Below, piece by piece: positions 1 through 10,230 of a DNA stretch of 64,000 nt. Within the stretch, counting starts at the first letter, position 1. Each line of letters starts with the position of its first letter. A model generated the notes under the pieces. It was not told the DNA's origin and did no database searches. It was given only the letters and a program-made list of their open reading frames with translations. Source of the stretch: Trichomonas vaginalis G3. Its lineage: Eukaryota; Parabasalia; Trichomonadida; Trichomonadidae. The stretch covers positions 12,536,392 to 12,600,391 of the forward strand of contig NC_067203.1 in assembly GCF_026262505.1 (NCBI RefSeq). The letters run 5' to 3'. The position numbers and the translations under genes were made by a program.

Positions 1-131
1 TATGCTTTACCGCAAATCAAAGTGGCAAATGTAAATGATTTGCCATCTAATTTAATTAGATCACCGAATCCTTCATATTGGACGCGAATAATCTCAGAAT
101 TTGTGGCGTCATGTACCTCCTGTGATGTCAT
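1..131 (-). CDS. Host gene, 5' end only (runs off left edge)
   Basis: Read on the minus strand, an ATG at 131-129 opens a frame that stays open to the window edge (43 codons seen), beginning MTSQEVHDATNSEIIRVQYE. It is not recognised; too little is visible to assign a family. A TCACTTTTTC initiator-like motif lies about 30 bases upstream (rc of 154-163), inside the end of the repeat element at 136-1419. The first 26 codons plus the ACAA before the ATG are duplicated at 1420-1500. The plus-strand reading of the same DNA lacks an ATG and is probably a shadow. The N-terminal reading is plausible rather than proven. Confidence 0.5.
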   Translation of the reverse strand, partial: MTSQEVHDATNSEIIRVQYEGFGDLIKLDGKSFTFATLICGKA

Positions 132-429
132 TTGTGAAAAAACCAGAATTTTCGAAAAAGTGACACCAACTATTAAAGTTATTTTATTACTAGATTTATT
201 TACAAATTATAAGATAATATCATTAACAAAATATATTTTTAATATAAATAAAAAACTTTTTTATACAAAAAATTACAATCAATCGATAAATATTATAAAA
301 CATTTATTCCAAAAAGATTAAGTAATAGGTGGGATCCTGCATATAATATAATTTTATGTCATAAAGCTTACAAATTTTAGATGGACCACAGTGAGAATGT
401 GAGTGGTTAATTTAAAGGTGGTCTGATAA

Positions 430-1160
430 AGATATCGAAGCTTACTCAACACAGTATGAAGCAGTTTCTAATACACAATCTTACTAGTGGTGTTTCGGTC
501 GCCAGCGCTCTCATAGGGGTGCTGATTTCAAAAACCACTACTTCAAATTATTCAACAATACTCAATGCAGCATGAAGCAGCTACTACTGCTGTATCTTAC
601 TGGTAGCGTTTTGGTCGTTGGCTCTTGCACAGTCTCTCAGATTTTCAAAAATTTTTTTCAACACTATCTTGTTTCGCTCTCAGAAAGCTATCCTACAAAG
701 ACATCGAAGCTTACTCAACACAGCATGAAGCAGTTTCTAATACACAATCTTACTAGTGGTGTTTCGGTCGCCAGCGCTCTCATAGGGGTGCTGATTTCAA
801 AAACCACTACTTCAAATTATTCAACAATACTCAATGCAGCATGAAGCAGCTACTACTGCTGTATCTTACTGGTAGCGTTTTGGTCGTTGGCTCTTGCACA
901 GTCTCTCAGATTTTCAAAAATTTTTTTCAACACTATCTTGTTTCGCTCTCAGAAAGCTATCCTACAAAGACATCGAAGCTTACTCAACACAGCATGAAGC
1001 AGTTTCTAATACACAATCTTACTAGTGGTGTTTCGGTCGCCAGCGCTCTCATAGGGGTGCTGATTTCAAAAACCACTACTTCAAATTATTCAACAATACT
1101 CAACACAGCATGAAGCAGTTTCCAATTCAACAATACTCAACACAGCATGAAGCAGTTTCT
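430..1160 (+). repeat. 269-bp tandem repeat, about 2.6 copies
   Basis: The unit beginning ATCGAAGCTTACTCAACACA recurs at about 433, 702 and 971, a period of 269 bp with near identity. It contains a shorter internal echo (ACTCAACACAG/CATGAAGCAG) that occurs twice per unit. Open frames inside it (572-844 and 841-1113) are two copies of the same translation, chained through the repeat; this is more likely a by-product of repetition than a gene. Confidence 0.85.
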
Positions 1161-1330
1161 AATAAATATATACATATAAATATATACATATTAAATATAT
1201 ACATATATAAATATATACATATATAAATATATACATATATAAATATATACATATATAAATATATACATATATAAATATATACATATTAAATATATACATA
1301 AATATACATATATATATAAATATATAAATA
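1161..1330. repeat. AT-rich microsatellite (ATATACATATAAAT type)
   Basis: Roughly 170 bases of reiterated ATAAATATATACATAT with slight length variation. No coding content. It forms the right part of the element at 136-1419. Confidence 0.9.
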
Positions 1331-1419
1331 ACAAAATATAATCAAAAAATAGTGTTTGGAAATTTAAGGTTAAGTGTCACTTTTTCTAGTGTCACTTTTT
1401 CGTAAATTCTACCACACTC

Positions 1420-1500
1420 ATTAGATCACCGAATCCTTCATATTGGACGCGAATAATCTCAGAATTTGTGGCGTCATGTACCTCCTGTGATGTCATTTGT
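1420..1500 (-). pseudogene. Duplicated 5' end of the host gene at 1-131
   Basis: Identical to 55-135. On the minus strand it holds the same ATG (1496-1494) and first codons, then enters the element end and stops after about 8 more codons. Sequence upstream of this copy (1501 onward) should be the gene's original promoter region, so the native promoter now drives a truncated reading frame, while the full reading frame at 1-131 faces the element's end. Confidence 0.6.
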
Positions 1501-2050
1501 CAGTTTTTTGTTTCTTCACTTCTGAATACGACACCTTGAATTATGGGTTTATTTCTAATAATTTACAATTTACTAACAGTATTCTTTTTGGGGATACTGA
1601 CATTCAACGTAAAAACGAGAATGTTTCGAAATAATAAAATTTAATATAATATTAAGTCATTTTTAAATATTTCTGTCTCAACCTGAATGTTTATTCCCTA
1701 AAAAGAGATTGCCATAAGTCTATGGAAATTGACCATAAATAACTTAGAGCTATGGAATAAATTGATTTTAATGTATTTTTTTCTCGAAAATATCTTTTTT
1801 AGAGTGAAAATATAAATGTTGGAATTTTCCTTACCATATTATTGTAATACAATATAGACAGATGCTTTATTCTACAACAAAAAGCCAGAATCGATTTTTT
1901 GTCGAAATCTTAAATATAATGAAACAATAAAATCTTAATTATATCCATTATGATTTGAATATTTAGAAGTATAACAAATGATAAAAATATTCATATGAAA
2001 ATCAATGATGTATTCTATGTTTTTTAACTAGAAATGATATCAGTGAAGTC
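1501..2050. other. Intergenic DNA, possible left junction of the Maverick
   Basis: AT-rich sequence with no convincing frame, RNA gene or terminal inverted repeat. A Maverick end would be expected here, but nothing in it matches the right side (22366-22711), so the element's left end seems truncated or diverged. Confidence 0.5.
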
Positions 2051-2242
2051 ATGTGTCAGATTTTTGTTGACTCGACCTTTAAACCTGTTGCAAACTTTTT
2101 GGCACCAGTAGCGAAAACGGCAGGAACTATCATAGGTGGGGTATTAGGTACTAAAGCAGGTAATCCGGCGATGGGAGCACAAGCGGGTAACGCAATTGGT
2201 GGAATTGCTGAAGGAATACTTAATAAAATAGGAGGTAAATAG
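2051..2242 (+). CDS. Small Gly/Ala-rich hydrophobic Maverick protein
   Basis: A 63-residue protein with a hydrophobic, glycine-rich core (TAGTIIGGVLG, GNAIGGIAEGI) that could form a membrane-active or packing helix. Families of this kind occur among minor virion proteins of Polintons and virophages, but no homology can be proved here. The first codons (MCQIF) are not preceded by the TATAAATG leader typical of this element, so the 5' end may have been replaced at the left junction. It faces the minus-strand gene at 2267 tail to tail. Confidence 0.5.
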   Translation: MCQIFVDSTFKPVANFLAPVAKTAGTIIGGVLGTKAGNPAMGAQAGNAIGGIAEGILNKIGGK

Positions 2243-2266
2243 TGGAAAAATAAATAAATATTATTT

Positions 2267-2482
2267 TTATCTTAGTATCGGTTGTAGTCTTTGATAAACT
2301 TTTTCTCCTTTATTTAAAATTTCTCTTATTGGGGCAGCTTTTGGTGTTATTGATTCAGCTACGTCACTAATTGCTTCTTTATTCTTAAATATCCAATTTG
2401 CTCCCTTCTTCAATGTTTCCCAAACTTTACTCGCTCCTCTTTTTACTTTATCCCACAGTTTCTTAAATATACCTGCAGCCAT
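2267..2482 (-). CDS. Small basic amphipathic Maverick protein
   Basis: A 71-residue protein rich in Lys and Trp (FKKLWDKVKRGASKVWETLK), predicted as one or two amphipathic helices with a Pro kink near residue 47. Its size and charge recall membrane-lytic or DNA-condensing minor capsid proteins of hexon-type viruses; that is inference from composition, not from an alignment. It is one of two minus-strand genes in the left morphogenesis block and is divergent from the capsid gene at 2552, with 69 bp of AT-rich DNA between the starts. Confidence 0.55.
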   Translation of the reverse strand: MAAGIFKKLWDKVKRGASKVWETLKKGANWIFKNKEAISDVAESITPKAAPIREILNKGEKVYQRLQPILR

Positions 2483-2551
2483 AGTTGATTATTTCATTAA
2501 AATTAAAAATTCATTTACATCTTTTAATTTTGATTTTTTATTTATTAATAA

Positions 2552-4189
2552 ATGACGACTAACTATTTAGTGCCAAACACCAAACCAATTAATGGAAATG
2601 TGTTTCATTCATTCGAAAAGATAAATGAAATATTCGCAAAGAATGACGGTAGAAGATATTATAGAGAACTTGAAAGTTCATGCTATGACTCTGATACTCC
2701 ATATTTTGATGATAAACAAACTCATTTAAGAATTACAAATCCAGCTCATGATGTGAACCAATTAGGTGACACATATATTAAACGTAAAGTTAAAGCAACT
2801 CTAGTTTCAAATAAAGCTTTCACATGTGATGCCGCTTTTAAATGCATGCGTTTATTCGTTGGTTACAAATCATCAAATCAAAGCTTTAAACAATTAGAAG
2901 TAGAAACCGAAAGAGGTGATGCGGTTATCTTCAAATGGATTGCGCCCGTGAATCTTTCGCATTTGCAACATATAAACCAAAATCAGAAAGGAAAGTTAAA
3001 AAGTTTGTTCATTCGTTATATAATAATGTTCAAAAATATGATAACTCAGTATGTGGTAAATATATTGACCCTTCAGAAGTTTTTAAGAAAGCAAATGAAG
3101 AAGTTGATGTCACTTTTGATATGATTATTCCGGTAAATGATTTGTTAGCATTTCAGGCGTTCGATGATTATCCTAAATCATTTGGTGATATCATTCTTAA
3201 ATATTATGTTTTCAGGGATACTTTAGTATTTTGTCAGGTTGACCCGTTAAGAGTTGCTGATTTACAAAATTACGTTTATGAAAAGATAACTGATGAAAAT
3301 TATGAAAAGATTATGAATCATGTTTATAAATATGATCGCAAATTCCAACAAATCGGACTTCCTGCAAATTAATTACAACTTAGCCGCTACATCTGCTGAC
3401 GCAACAGTTGATGACGTTATTATTTCATGCACAAAGATGGAAGTTTTAGAGGATAAATGTATTACACCAGGATATGGTTTAATTGAAGAATCAGTTAAAG
3501 CAATACCACGTTTATTCAGTAAGGAAGATCCATTCATGATTCCAGCTCAACATATTGACGTTCGTTCACTAAATGGAGGTTGCATCACTCCTGAAGGTAT
3601 TAGCTCGGATTTCTCATATGCCCTTCATAATGTTACAGATGTTGTGTTAACATTTCCGAAAAATGCAATGCAAAGAACAGTTTTAGAAAATCCAATGCTT
3701 CGAGGTCTTCAGGTCACTATAGATTCAAGAAACTTCCCCGATCAAGCGATGACCACAGTGGGTGACATATTCTTTACACGTATGCTTCAAGCTTCTGATT
3801 TAGATGGAGTGAATGAATGCACGGAAGAATACGAGGACTCATTAACTAGACCACTGAATGATGATAATGGCACGCCATTAGCTAGAACATGGAAAGACCA
3901 AACCTCATTCTTATGCACTATTCCAGTTCAACGTGATGGAGCGGGTATATTCTTTGATGGATTAGAAACTTTTAACTCACAAGTTACAGTACAAGTGAAA
4001 GCTTATCCAATCATTCAGGGTGAAAATGACACTTACTGTTCAAAGGTGACAAATCCTCCTCAGGTTTGGTTTACTAGGACTACATATTGGACATGGACAC
4101 CGGACGAAGGTTTGAAATATCATCCAACAGGTACACCACCACAGTATAGAAGTTCATATGATGAAATATTGATGAATAGAAATGTTTAA
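2552..4189 (+). pseudogene. Major capsid protein candidate (hexon-like), two frameshifts
   Basis: Three overlapping frames (2552-3124, 2935-3372, 3320-4189) read as one protein of about 545 residues broken by a one-base loss near 2938 and a one-base gain near 3354; the two indels compensate, so start and end share a frame. Size, position just before the packaging ATPase and beta-rich composition fit the double jelly-roll major capsid protein of Maverick/Polinton elements. The C-terminal part (GYGLIEESVKAIPRLF to the end) is uninterrupted. The ATG follows a T-rich stretch and AATAAATG, the element's usual leader. Assignment rests on context and length; a structure prediction would be decisive. 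Confidence 0.6.
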
Positions 4190-4213
4190 AATTATAAATT
4201 TATTTTTGATTAA

Positions 4214-4333
4214 ATGGATTTAAATTCATCCACCCCTTATGAAGAATTAGCAGGAGTATATAATACATACGTAGATGATATGATTAATGAAGCATTGAGT
4301 GATAATAAAATGCTCTATCTAAGGAAAAATTAA
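4214..4333 (+). CDS. Small 39-residue Maverick ORF before the ATPase
   Basis: An ATG 24 bases after the capsid gene opens a 39-codon frame (MDLNSSTPYEELAG...) whose TAA overlaps the ATPase ATG as TAATG. The tight overlap suggests it is real or is the upstream part of a cotranscribed unit. No family recognised. Confidence 0.4.
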   Translation: MDLNSSTPYEELAGVYNTYVDDMINEALSDNKMLYLRKN

Positions 4334-5039
4334 TGAAAATTCCATATTCTGAATGTTACTTAAATTCAATCACTGCAGCAATTGGTAAACAAAATAAAGG
4401 TAAAACATTAACGATATTAAAACAAATTATCATTATTGCTAACACTTCCCCCATTCACATGTGTTAATTTATATCAACCGTTCAGGTTCACCTTCAGATG
4501 ATACATTTGAATCTTTAAAGCATTTAATCAAAATTCCAATTATTTATTTATCACAAGAAGAAGCAGAAGATTATTTAAAAAACTTTTTAATGTATAAAGA
4601 ATTATATAATACAATCAAGAAGCAAGGATTAGAGGATAAAATTATTGATAAACAACGGGATGAATTATTTGAAACACTTTCCATTTCAAATTTTGATAAA
4701 GAATTTTTGCATTCACTCATTTTTCTAGATGATGCAGTGAAATCAAAACTAATAACAAATGAGAAATCATATTTTAATCAGTTATTAACTCAATGTCGAC
4801 ACATTCAGTGTTCATTTTTTATGGCTGTTCAATATTTCAAAGCATTAAGCACAAACATTAAATCAAATCTATCAACACTTTTCATTTTCAGTGGGTTTAG
4901 TCGTCAACAGTTGAACGTTATGCTTTATCAAGTGAATTTACCAATGAGCATTAATGAACTTTACACACAATATCAGCAATTAGGTGAACATGGAAAAATA
5001 ATAGTTGATTTAAATAAAGGGGGTGTTAAATTTGATTAA
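4333..5039 (+). pseudogene. Genome-packaging ATPase (FtsK/HerA, A32-like), frameshifted
   Basis: The first segment (from ATG 4333) carries a Walker A motif, GKQNKGKT. The frame then stops at a TAA soon after a CCCCC run, and the remainder continues in another frame from about 4461. The second segment has a Walker B-like stretch (LIFLDDAV) and a conserved-looking C-terminal region ending DLNKGGVKFD. Together they make about 235 residues, typical of the A32-like packaging ATPases of Polintons and related viruses, which pump DNA into capsids. A single-base indel near 4446-4460 explains the break. Family assignment is strong from Walker spacing and location. Confidence 0.7.
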
Positions 5040-5079
5040 CTTTTTATAATTAATTTTTATTTTTTATTTATAATTAAAC

Positions 5080-5952
5080 ATGACAGAAATAGCAAATCTT
5101 TTACAGGTTCCATTAAAACAAGGGACAAACAAAAGGGGTGCATATAATAGAACTATGAAAGTTCCCGATGGAATGAAAGAATTAGTCCATATTGTTGCTG
5201 GTCTTCAAAAAGATGTTAAACAAATGAGAAATGTTTTAACATTACCAGAAGCTCAAGCATATGCCAAACGTCATGGTCCAAATTGGGAAGCACACGAAGC
5301 AGACATTACGGGTCCAAATGGAAAACCTGATGGTATAAATGAAGTTTTCGTTACTGATGGACAAGGTAATATTAAAGTCATAAATGGTTATAAATTAACT
5401 GTATCTGATTATCCTAAACGTAAAGCATATAATGAACATTATCCTATGCAATTTGATGAAAATGGAAAAGCTGTTAAACAATACATTGGAGAAGGTGAAA
5501 ATGGTCCAATTAATTCATACCGTCATAATCCATATTCTTATTTCAATGAGGAATTAAATGCTATTGAAGAGGGACCGGATGGATTACCACGATATTCTAA
5601 CCAGTTTGATGGTCAATATGCAAATATTAGACCTGAAATTTCAGCTAAGAAATTCTTTAAAGTTGCTTTATTTGATCCAGTTTTCGCAAATGTTAAAGAT
5701 GAACTTAAACAACAATTCCAACCAATTATAGTAGCAAGAATTGCATCAGGTGCTTTATCTCAAGCATTCAAAGATTTAATTAAGAAACCATTATATCAGC
5801 AACGAGGTTTAACTTATGATTTAGTTAAGGAATCAGATAAAAGAAAATTTGAGAAATCAGTTGATTATAAGAATGCAATTAATGAATATATTCGGTCTAT
5901 TAATTTCGATGAAACAGCTAAAAATCAACTTCATGAACAAATACAGGGATAA
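5080..5952 (+). CDS. Maverick conserved protein, probably virion component
   Basis: An intact 290-residue frame with a leader ending ATTAAACATG after a T-rich tract. It has a basic N terminus, a central Asn/Gly/Pro-rich segment ([20 protein letters not shown]) and a helical C-terminal half. Its place between the packaging ATPase and other morphogenesis genes suggests a structural or assembly role. No known domain is recognised. Confidence 0.6.
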   Translation: MTEIANLLQVPLKQGTNKRGAYNRTMKVPDGMKELVHIVAGLQKDVKQMRNVLTLPEAQAYAKRHGPNWEAHEADITGPNGKPDGINEVFVTDGQGNIKVINGYKLTVSDYPKRKAYNEHYPMQFDENGKAVKQYIGEGENGPINSYRHNPYSYFNEELNAIEEGPDGLPRYSNQFDGQYANIRPEISAKKFFKVALFDPVFANVKDELKQQFQPIIVARIASGALSQAFKDLIKKPLYQQRGLTYDLVKESDKRKFEKSVDYKNAINEYIRSINFDETAKNQLHEQIQG

Positions 5953-6010
5953 TAGATTCAAAAGTTCCAGTAAAATAAAAGTTTAAATATATTTTTTTAT
6001 TCGATTATAA

Positions 6011-6681
6011 ATGAGAAGACGTTTTACTAGTCAAAAGAACACTAACGCAAAAGCAGAGATTACGGTTGGTTATAACGTAAATGATGATAAATCACGAATT
6101 ATTCAAAATGTTAAAGTTAATGTTAGCCCTGAATTAACAAGGTCAGCAACTCAACCAAATTTATTAACTCGTGACTTACCGAAGAATGAGGAGAATGAAG
6201 AAAACCATGAGAATGGAGACCAATCATTTTATCTGAACCTGGTAAAGAACCCGTTGAAATTCCCACTTATCCAACATACCCAGCACCTCTTTCATCAAAC
6301 ATCGAGAACCCATATAAAATAGACATTAATTTTGAATTAATGAAAATTTACCGTGATATAATAATTAATAATTATGATTCAATAATAAATTTAATTGACC
6401 AATCCGGTTTAATTATTTTACCTTATGAATCATTAATTCACATTATCGCCATTCTTTGTGATGTTCAAGATTCAGACGTTAAAATTCAATTTTTCATAGA
6501 TGATGAGGTTTCATGCTGCGGAACAGTTGCAAAAATAAATCCTATAAAGGATATTAGCACAATTAAGATATCAAAGAACGGAACAACAACTGAACTTCAT
6601 TTAACATATAATGATATTTATAATAAAATAGTTGATGAATATAAAATATCACTTGAAAAATTCTTTGTTAAGGCTATTTAA
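6011..6681 (+). pseudogene. Maverick gene of unknown function, one frameshift
   Basis: The ATG at 6011 (preceded by TTTTTTTATTCGATTATAA) opens a frame that becomes low-complexity after about residue 70. From about 6215 the continuation lies in the frame of 6340-6681, which extends upstream through a Pro-rich stretch (TYPTYPAPLSS). A one-base loss near 6215 joins them into about 223 residues. The C-terminal half is acidic and beta-like. The tail overlaps the convergent gene at 6678 by four bases. Function unknown; capsid accessory protein is a guess from location. Confidence 0.5.
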
Positions 6682-7157
6682 TATTCAAGCATTAACATTA
6701 ACGAATAATAATCCTTTGAATCATAATCAATAATAATTGACCTTTCACCAGTTTCTATCGTTTGTTTTATTTCTTTTTGTTCCCCACTATCTGGATCAGT
6801 CATTGTAATTGTTTTTGTTATAGTATCAGCTTTATCTTTAACTTCAATCTTTTTTCCATCAGGATATTTAAACCAAAATTCCAAAAATTCGATATTGTCA
6901 ATCTGTTCATATTTTAATCTATCAATTGCATTTTTAATACCATCTGAAAATCTTATGAAATGGTCATTATATGGGTTTGATTGAACTAAATTTGAATGAA
7001 GTGAAATATAACCCGATGATGAATATGACATCGACTCATATTTTCTGAAAACACTAAAATTTATAACATGAATGAATTTTTTATTCGTTGAATTTATGAA
7101 TTCTTGAGGTAATCTTATCCTAGTTTTATTTATCACTGGAAAATAACGCTTTACCAT
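6678..7157 (-). CDS. Maverick protein, possible minor capsid component
   Basis: The first ATG in frame is at 7157 (159 residues, MVKRYFPVINK...); a longer frame to 7184 would need a TTG start. The protein has beta-rich segments (YISLHSNLVQSN) and an acidic C terminus. It is divergent from the gene at 7178 with only 20 bp between the two ATGs. Jelly-roll penton-type proteins of Polintons are of similar or larger size, but no homology can be shown by eye. Confidence 0.5.
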   Translation of the reverse strand: MVKRYFPVINKTRIRLPQEFINSTNKKFIHVINFSVFRKYESMSYSSSGYISLHSNLVQSNPYNDHFIRFSDGIKNAIDRLKYEQIDNIEFLEFWFKYPDGKKIEVKDKADTITKTITMTDPDSGEQKEIKQTIETGERSIIIDYDSKDYYSLMLMLEY

Positions 7158-7177
7158 ATTTTTAATCGTAATAAAAA

Positions 7178-7888
7178 ATGTCAATTATCAATATTATTTC
7201 GAATAATAGTTGTGAATTAAATTTAACAGTTAGCGGAATTAATAATGTTACTCTCGTTTCTGTGAGTGGTAAATTTAATCCCATTCTTTTAGACCCTTCA
7301 GATTATATATCATTTATTAAAGATGACCTTGAAAAAACGTATGATATGTATATAAATAATGTGATCACGAAATGGGATATTAACATGATTTTAAGTTATT
7401 TAAATGAATCATTTATCGTATGGTATGAAGAAAATTTTAAATCAAAACCTGAAAAACTTTTTGAACTTGATGAAATAAATAACCTTATTAAATTCCCGCT
7501 GAAAATTAAATTTTGTACTCCTCATTTTCGTTCATTGTTGGGGATATTAAATTTTGAAAAAGATGTTGGGGATGTTTTGTATTCTGACACTGGTTCCAAT
7601 TTCATTTTAATCAAATGTGATAAAGTTAATACCCCAATGAGATTTTCACATCAAACATTAGACCCTAACTCTTACCCATCAATACAAAACATTTTATCCA
7701 TCAACTTAAACACATTTTCTTTATCATATCCGTTTCAATTATCCGGGAATTCATTTATTCTTCATTCAAAAGATTTATCAAATATTAAATTTAGAATAAC
7801 TGACCTATTTGATTGTGATTTAGAATTTATGAATGAAATATTATGGCAATTTCAAATAGAAAAAATAGCTGATGAGATAACGGATTAA
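7178..7888 (+). CDS. Maverick protein, possible penton/minor capsid
   Basis: An intact 236-residue frame with an ATG at 7178. The N-terminal third is beta-rich, the middle is acidic, and the last 70 residues read like a compact beta domain (SLSYPFQLSGNSFILHSKDL) ending in a short helix. Adjacent divergent start at 7157. Position between capsid and fibre genes makes a penton or vertex protein plausible. Inference only. Confidence 0.5.
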   Translation: MSIINIISNNSCELNLTVSGINNVTLVSVSGKFNPILLDPSDYISFIKDDLEKTYDMYINNVITKWDINMILSYLNESFIVWYEENFKSKPEKLFELDEINNLIKFPLKIKFCTPHFRSLLGILNFEKDVGDVLYSDTGSNFILIKCDKVNTPMRFSHQTLDPNSYPSIQNILSINLNTFSLSYPFQLSGNSFILHSKDLSNIKFRITDLFDCDLEFMNEILWQFQIEKIADEITD

Positions 7889-7912
7889 AGATTTATTTTT
7901 AAATCATAATAA

Positions 7913-10152
7913 ATGATTAAACAACAGCAACCACATCAACTTAAGGCACAAACCATTACATATGCCATATATGCATATAATTCAAAGACGGCAGAACAAA
8001 CACAAAGGTTGAAATATGGAGATTTGGAGATAGTATTGAAAAATGACCATTTCGAATTCGTTTGCAAAGGTGGTGCAGTGATATCAAATATAAAAGAAAT
8101 TTTATTTATGAATTCAAAAATTAAAGGGATAACGGATGATATAACATCAATTCCACCAGAAGAACAAAGATATTACGCATTAAATGCATTTCCTAAAGTT
8201 TTGAAGATTGGAAGATTTAATTTAAATGAGGAATTCATAAAAGGTTTCCTAAATGACATAATGAAGAAAGCGGATAAGGAATATGTGGCTAGTGAGTTAA
8301 TGAAGAAGCAGATAAGGAATATGTGGATGAAAAAGATAATGAAATTAAAGAAAGGGTTGAATGGTATCATGAATGGACATCGAAGATTTTTAAAACTAAA
8401 GCTGATACAGGATGGGTTTCAGGATGTTTAGACCTTAAAGCGGATAAAACTTATGTTAATGATGAGTTAGAGAAGAAAGCGGATAAGGAATATGTGGCTA
8501 GTGAGTTAATGAAGAAGTCAATAAGGAATATGTGGATGAAAAAGATAATGAAATTAAAGAAAGGGTTGAATGGTATCATGAATGGACATCGAAGATTTTT
8601 AAAACTAAAGCTGATACAGGATGGGTTTCAGGATGTTTAGACCTTAAAGCGGATAAAACTTATGTTAATGATGAGTTAGAGAAGAAAGCGGATAAGGAAT
8701 ATGTGGCTAGTGAGTTAATGAAGAAGTCAGATAAGGAATATGTGGATGAAAAAGATAATGAAATTAAAGAAAGGGTTGAATGGTATCATGAATGGACATC
8801 GAAGATTTTTAAAACTAAAGCTGATACAGGATGGGTTTCAGGATGTTTAGACCTTAAAGCGGATAAAACTTATGTTAATGATGAGTTAGAGAAGAAAGCG
8901 GATAAGGAATATGTGGCTAGTGAGTTAATGAAGAAGTCAGATAAGGAATATGTGGATGAAAAAGATAATGAAATTAAAGAAAGGGTTGAATGGTATCATG
9001 AATGGACATCGAAGATTTTTAAAACTAAAGCTGATACAGGATGGGTTTCAGGATGTTTAGACCTTAAAGCGGATAAAACTTATGTTAATGATGAGTTAGA
9101 GAAAAGCGGATAAGGAATATGTTAACGAAATATACCAAAGTTTGATAGGAACAACAAAAAATATTGAAACTATTGCTGGTGACTTTTCTGTCAATGAAGA
9201 AAATAAATATTTTAGATGGCAGTTTGTACACTCCTTAAAAAATGGTACACGGTGTAAACTCATTCCGAAAAATAACAATGAAATGTATGTAAGTTATAAA
9301 AAGAATGATGGCACACAAGTTAAAGTTCCATTAGACAACAACTGTTACTTAAACTTATATGGAGACGAACAAAAGAAATATTTAAGAGTTTATGAAATGA
9401 CAGATATGACATTGTCTAACCTAGCTCCAGCACCATATTATTATGACTATGGAGATGATGTCAGAACACCACATGTAGATGAACAAAAGTTAACATTATA
9501 TTTAGATTATTATAGATATAAAAGATATAATGCAATAGAAAAAACGAGAATAGTATATTATTATACAGATGACAGAAATAAATATTATAGTCAAAATTTT
9601 ACCTACCCCGAAAACATAAGATTATATTATAAAAAATATTCTAACACAAACCAAAAGAAACCTGAAATAGTTGCACTATATTTTAAGTTCAAAAGAGACA
9701 ATCCTATAATATCTCATATGTTTGATTTAATGAACCCAGTAGGTTCTATTTATACATCTACGGATGCAAGAGGTCCTCAAGCAATGTTTGGTGTTGGTGC
9801 ATGGGAACAAATAGTCGACAGGTTTTTGTATTGTGCAAACTCATCAAAGGAAACAGGTGGAAGTAAAACGATTTCAGGTGAAAATTTACCTGCACATAGT
9901 CACTACATAGATTTAAGTACATCTCAAGCAGGTTTGCATAGTCATAGATTTTGGGATTGGTCAGGAATGACAAAAGGTAAAGGATATGATGTTAAAGAGG
10001 ACGTTAAGTTTGCTATAAATTGTTACTGGAATAACACTGATGTAGGAGGAATCCATACACATCGCGTTACAGGATATACACAAACAACGGGACAAAGTAA
10101 AGATTACATGCCACCATTTATGACAGTTTACGCATGGTATAGAGTTCAATGA
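7913..10152 (+). pseudogene. Fibre protein with 70-residue repeats and phage-type tip, three frameshifts
   Basis: One gene of about 745 codons is read in four pieces. The N-terminal 115 residues are unique. The middle is a 210-bp (70-codon) unit repeated about four times, with ADKEYV and DEKDNEIKERVEWYHE motifs and coiled-coil character as in trimeric fibres. The C-terminal 320 residues end in a tail-fibre/collar-like module (MNPVGSIYTSTDARGPQAMF, then GGSKTISGENLPAHSH and PPFMTVYAWYR). Frame breaks are single-base losses near 8308 and 8520 at the same place in repeats 1 and 2, and a 2-base loss near 9103. The product would be a receptor-binding spike on a virion. The ATG follows AATCATAATAAATG. 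Confidence 0.7.
8267..9110 (+). repeat. 210-bp in-frame tandem repeat, about 4 copies
   Basis: AAAGCGGATAAGGAATATGT recurs at about 8267, 8476, 8686 and 8896, with a degenerate fifth start at about 9103. Copies 3 and 4 are virtually identical and keep the frame. The exact 70-codon period shows that the array evolved as protein-coding DNA. Confidence 0.9.
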
Positions 10153-10230
10153 ACGCTCAATGTTTGTGAAACAAACTTTAGGAGCTCCAAAAGAGTGAAC
10201 GGTATAATTTAAATTTTTATTTTAGTATAA

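Larger units (their letters stand above)
136..1419. mobile_element. Non-autonomous TIR element flanked by an 81-bp direct duplication
   Basis: The ends form an imperfect inverted repeat of about 33 bp: the left end (136-168) contains AGAATTTTCGAAAAAGTGAC and the reverse complement of the right end contains AGAATTTACGAAAAAGTGAC. Directly abutting both ends is an identical 81-bp sequence (55-135 and 1420-1500). No transposase is inside; the interior is a 269-bp tandem repeat and an AT microsatellite. The right terminus, read inward, starts GAGTG, as do the MULE-like ends at 22712 and (reverse complement) 49360, which suggests a related family. Target duplications of this length are far longer than the 8-11 bp usual for MULEs. 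Confidence 0.6.

Noticed and set aside
22..321. 99-residue plus-strand frame at the left edge
   Set aside because: Starts with GTG, crosses the boundary of the TIR element at 136, and its second half is AT-rich noise; the minus strand has a better ATG frame.
572..1113. Two identical 90-residue frames in the left repeat
   Set aside because: They are the same stretch of a 269-bp tandem repeat read twice; no initiator, and composition follows the repeat.
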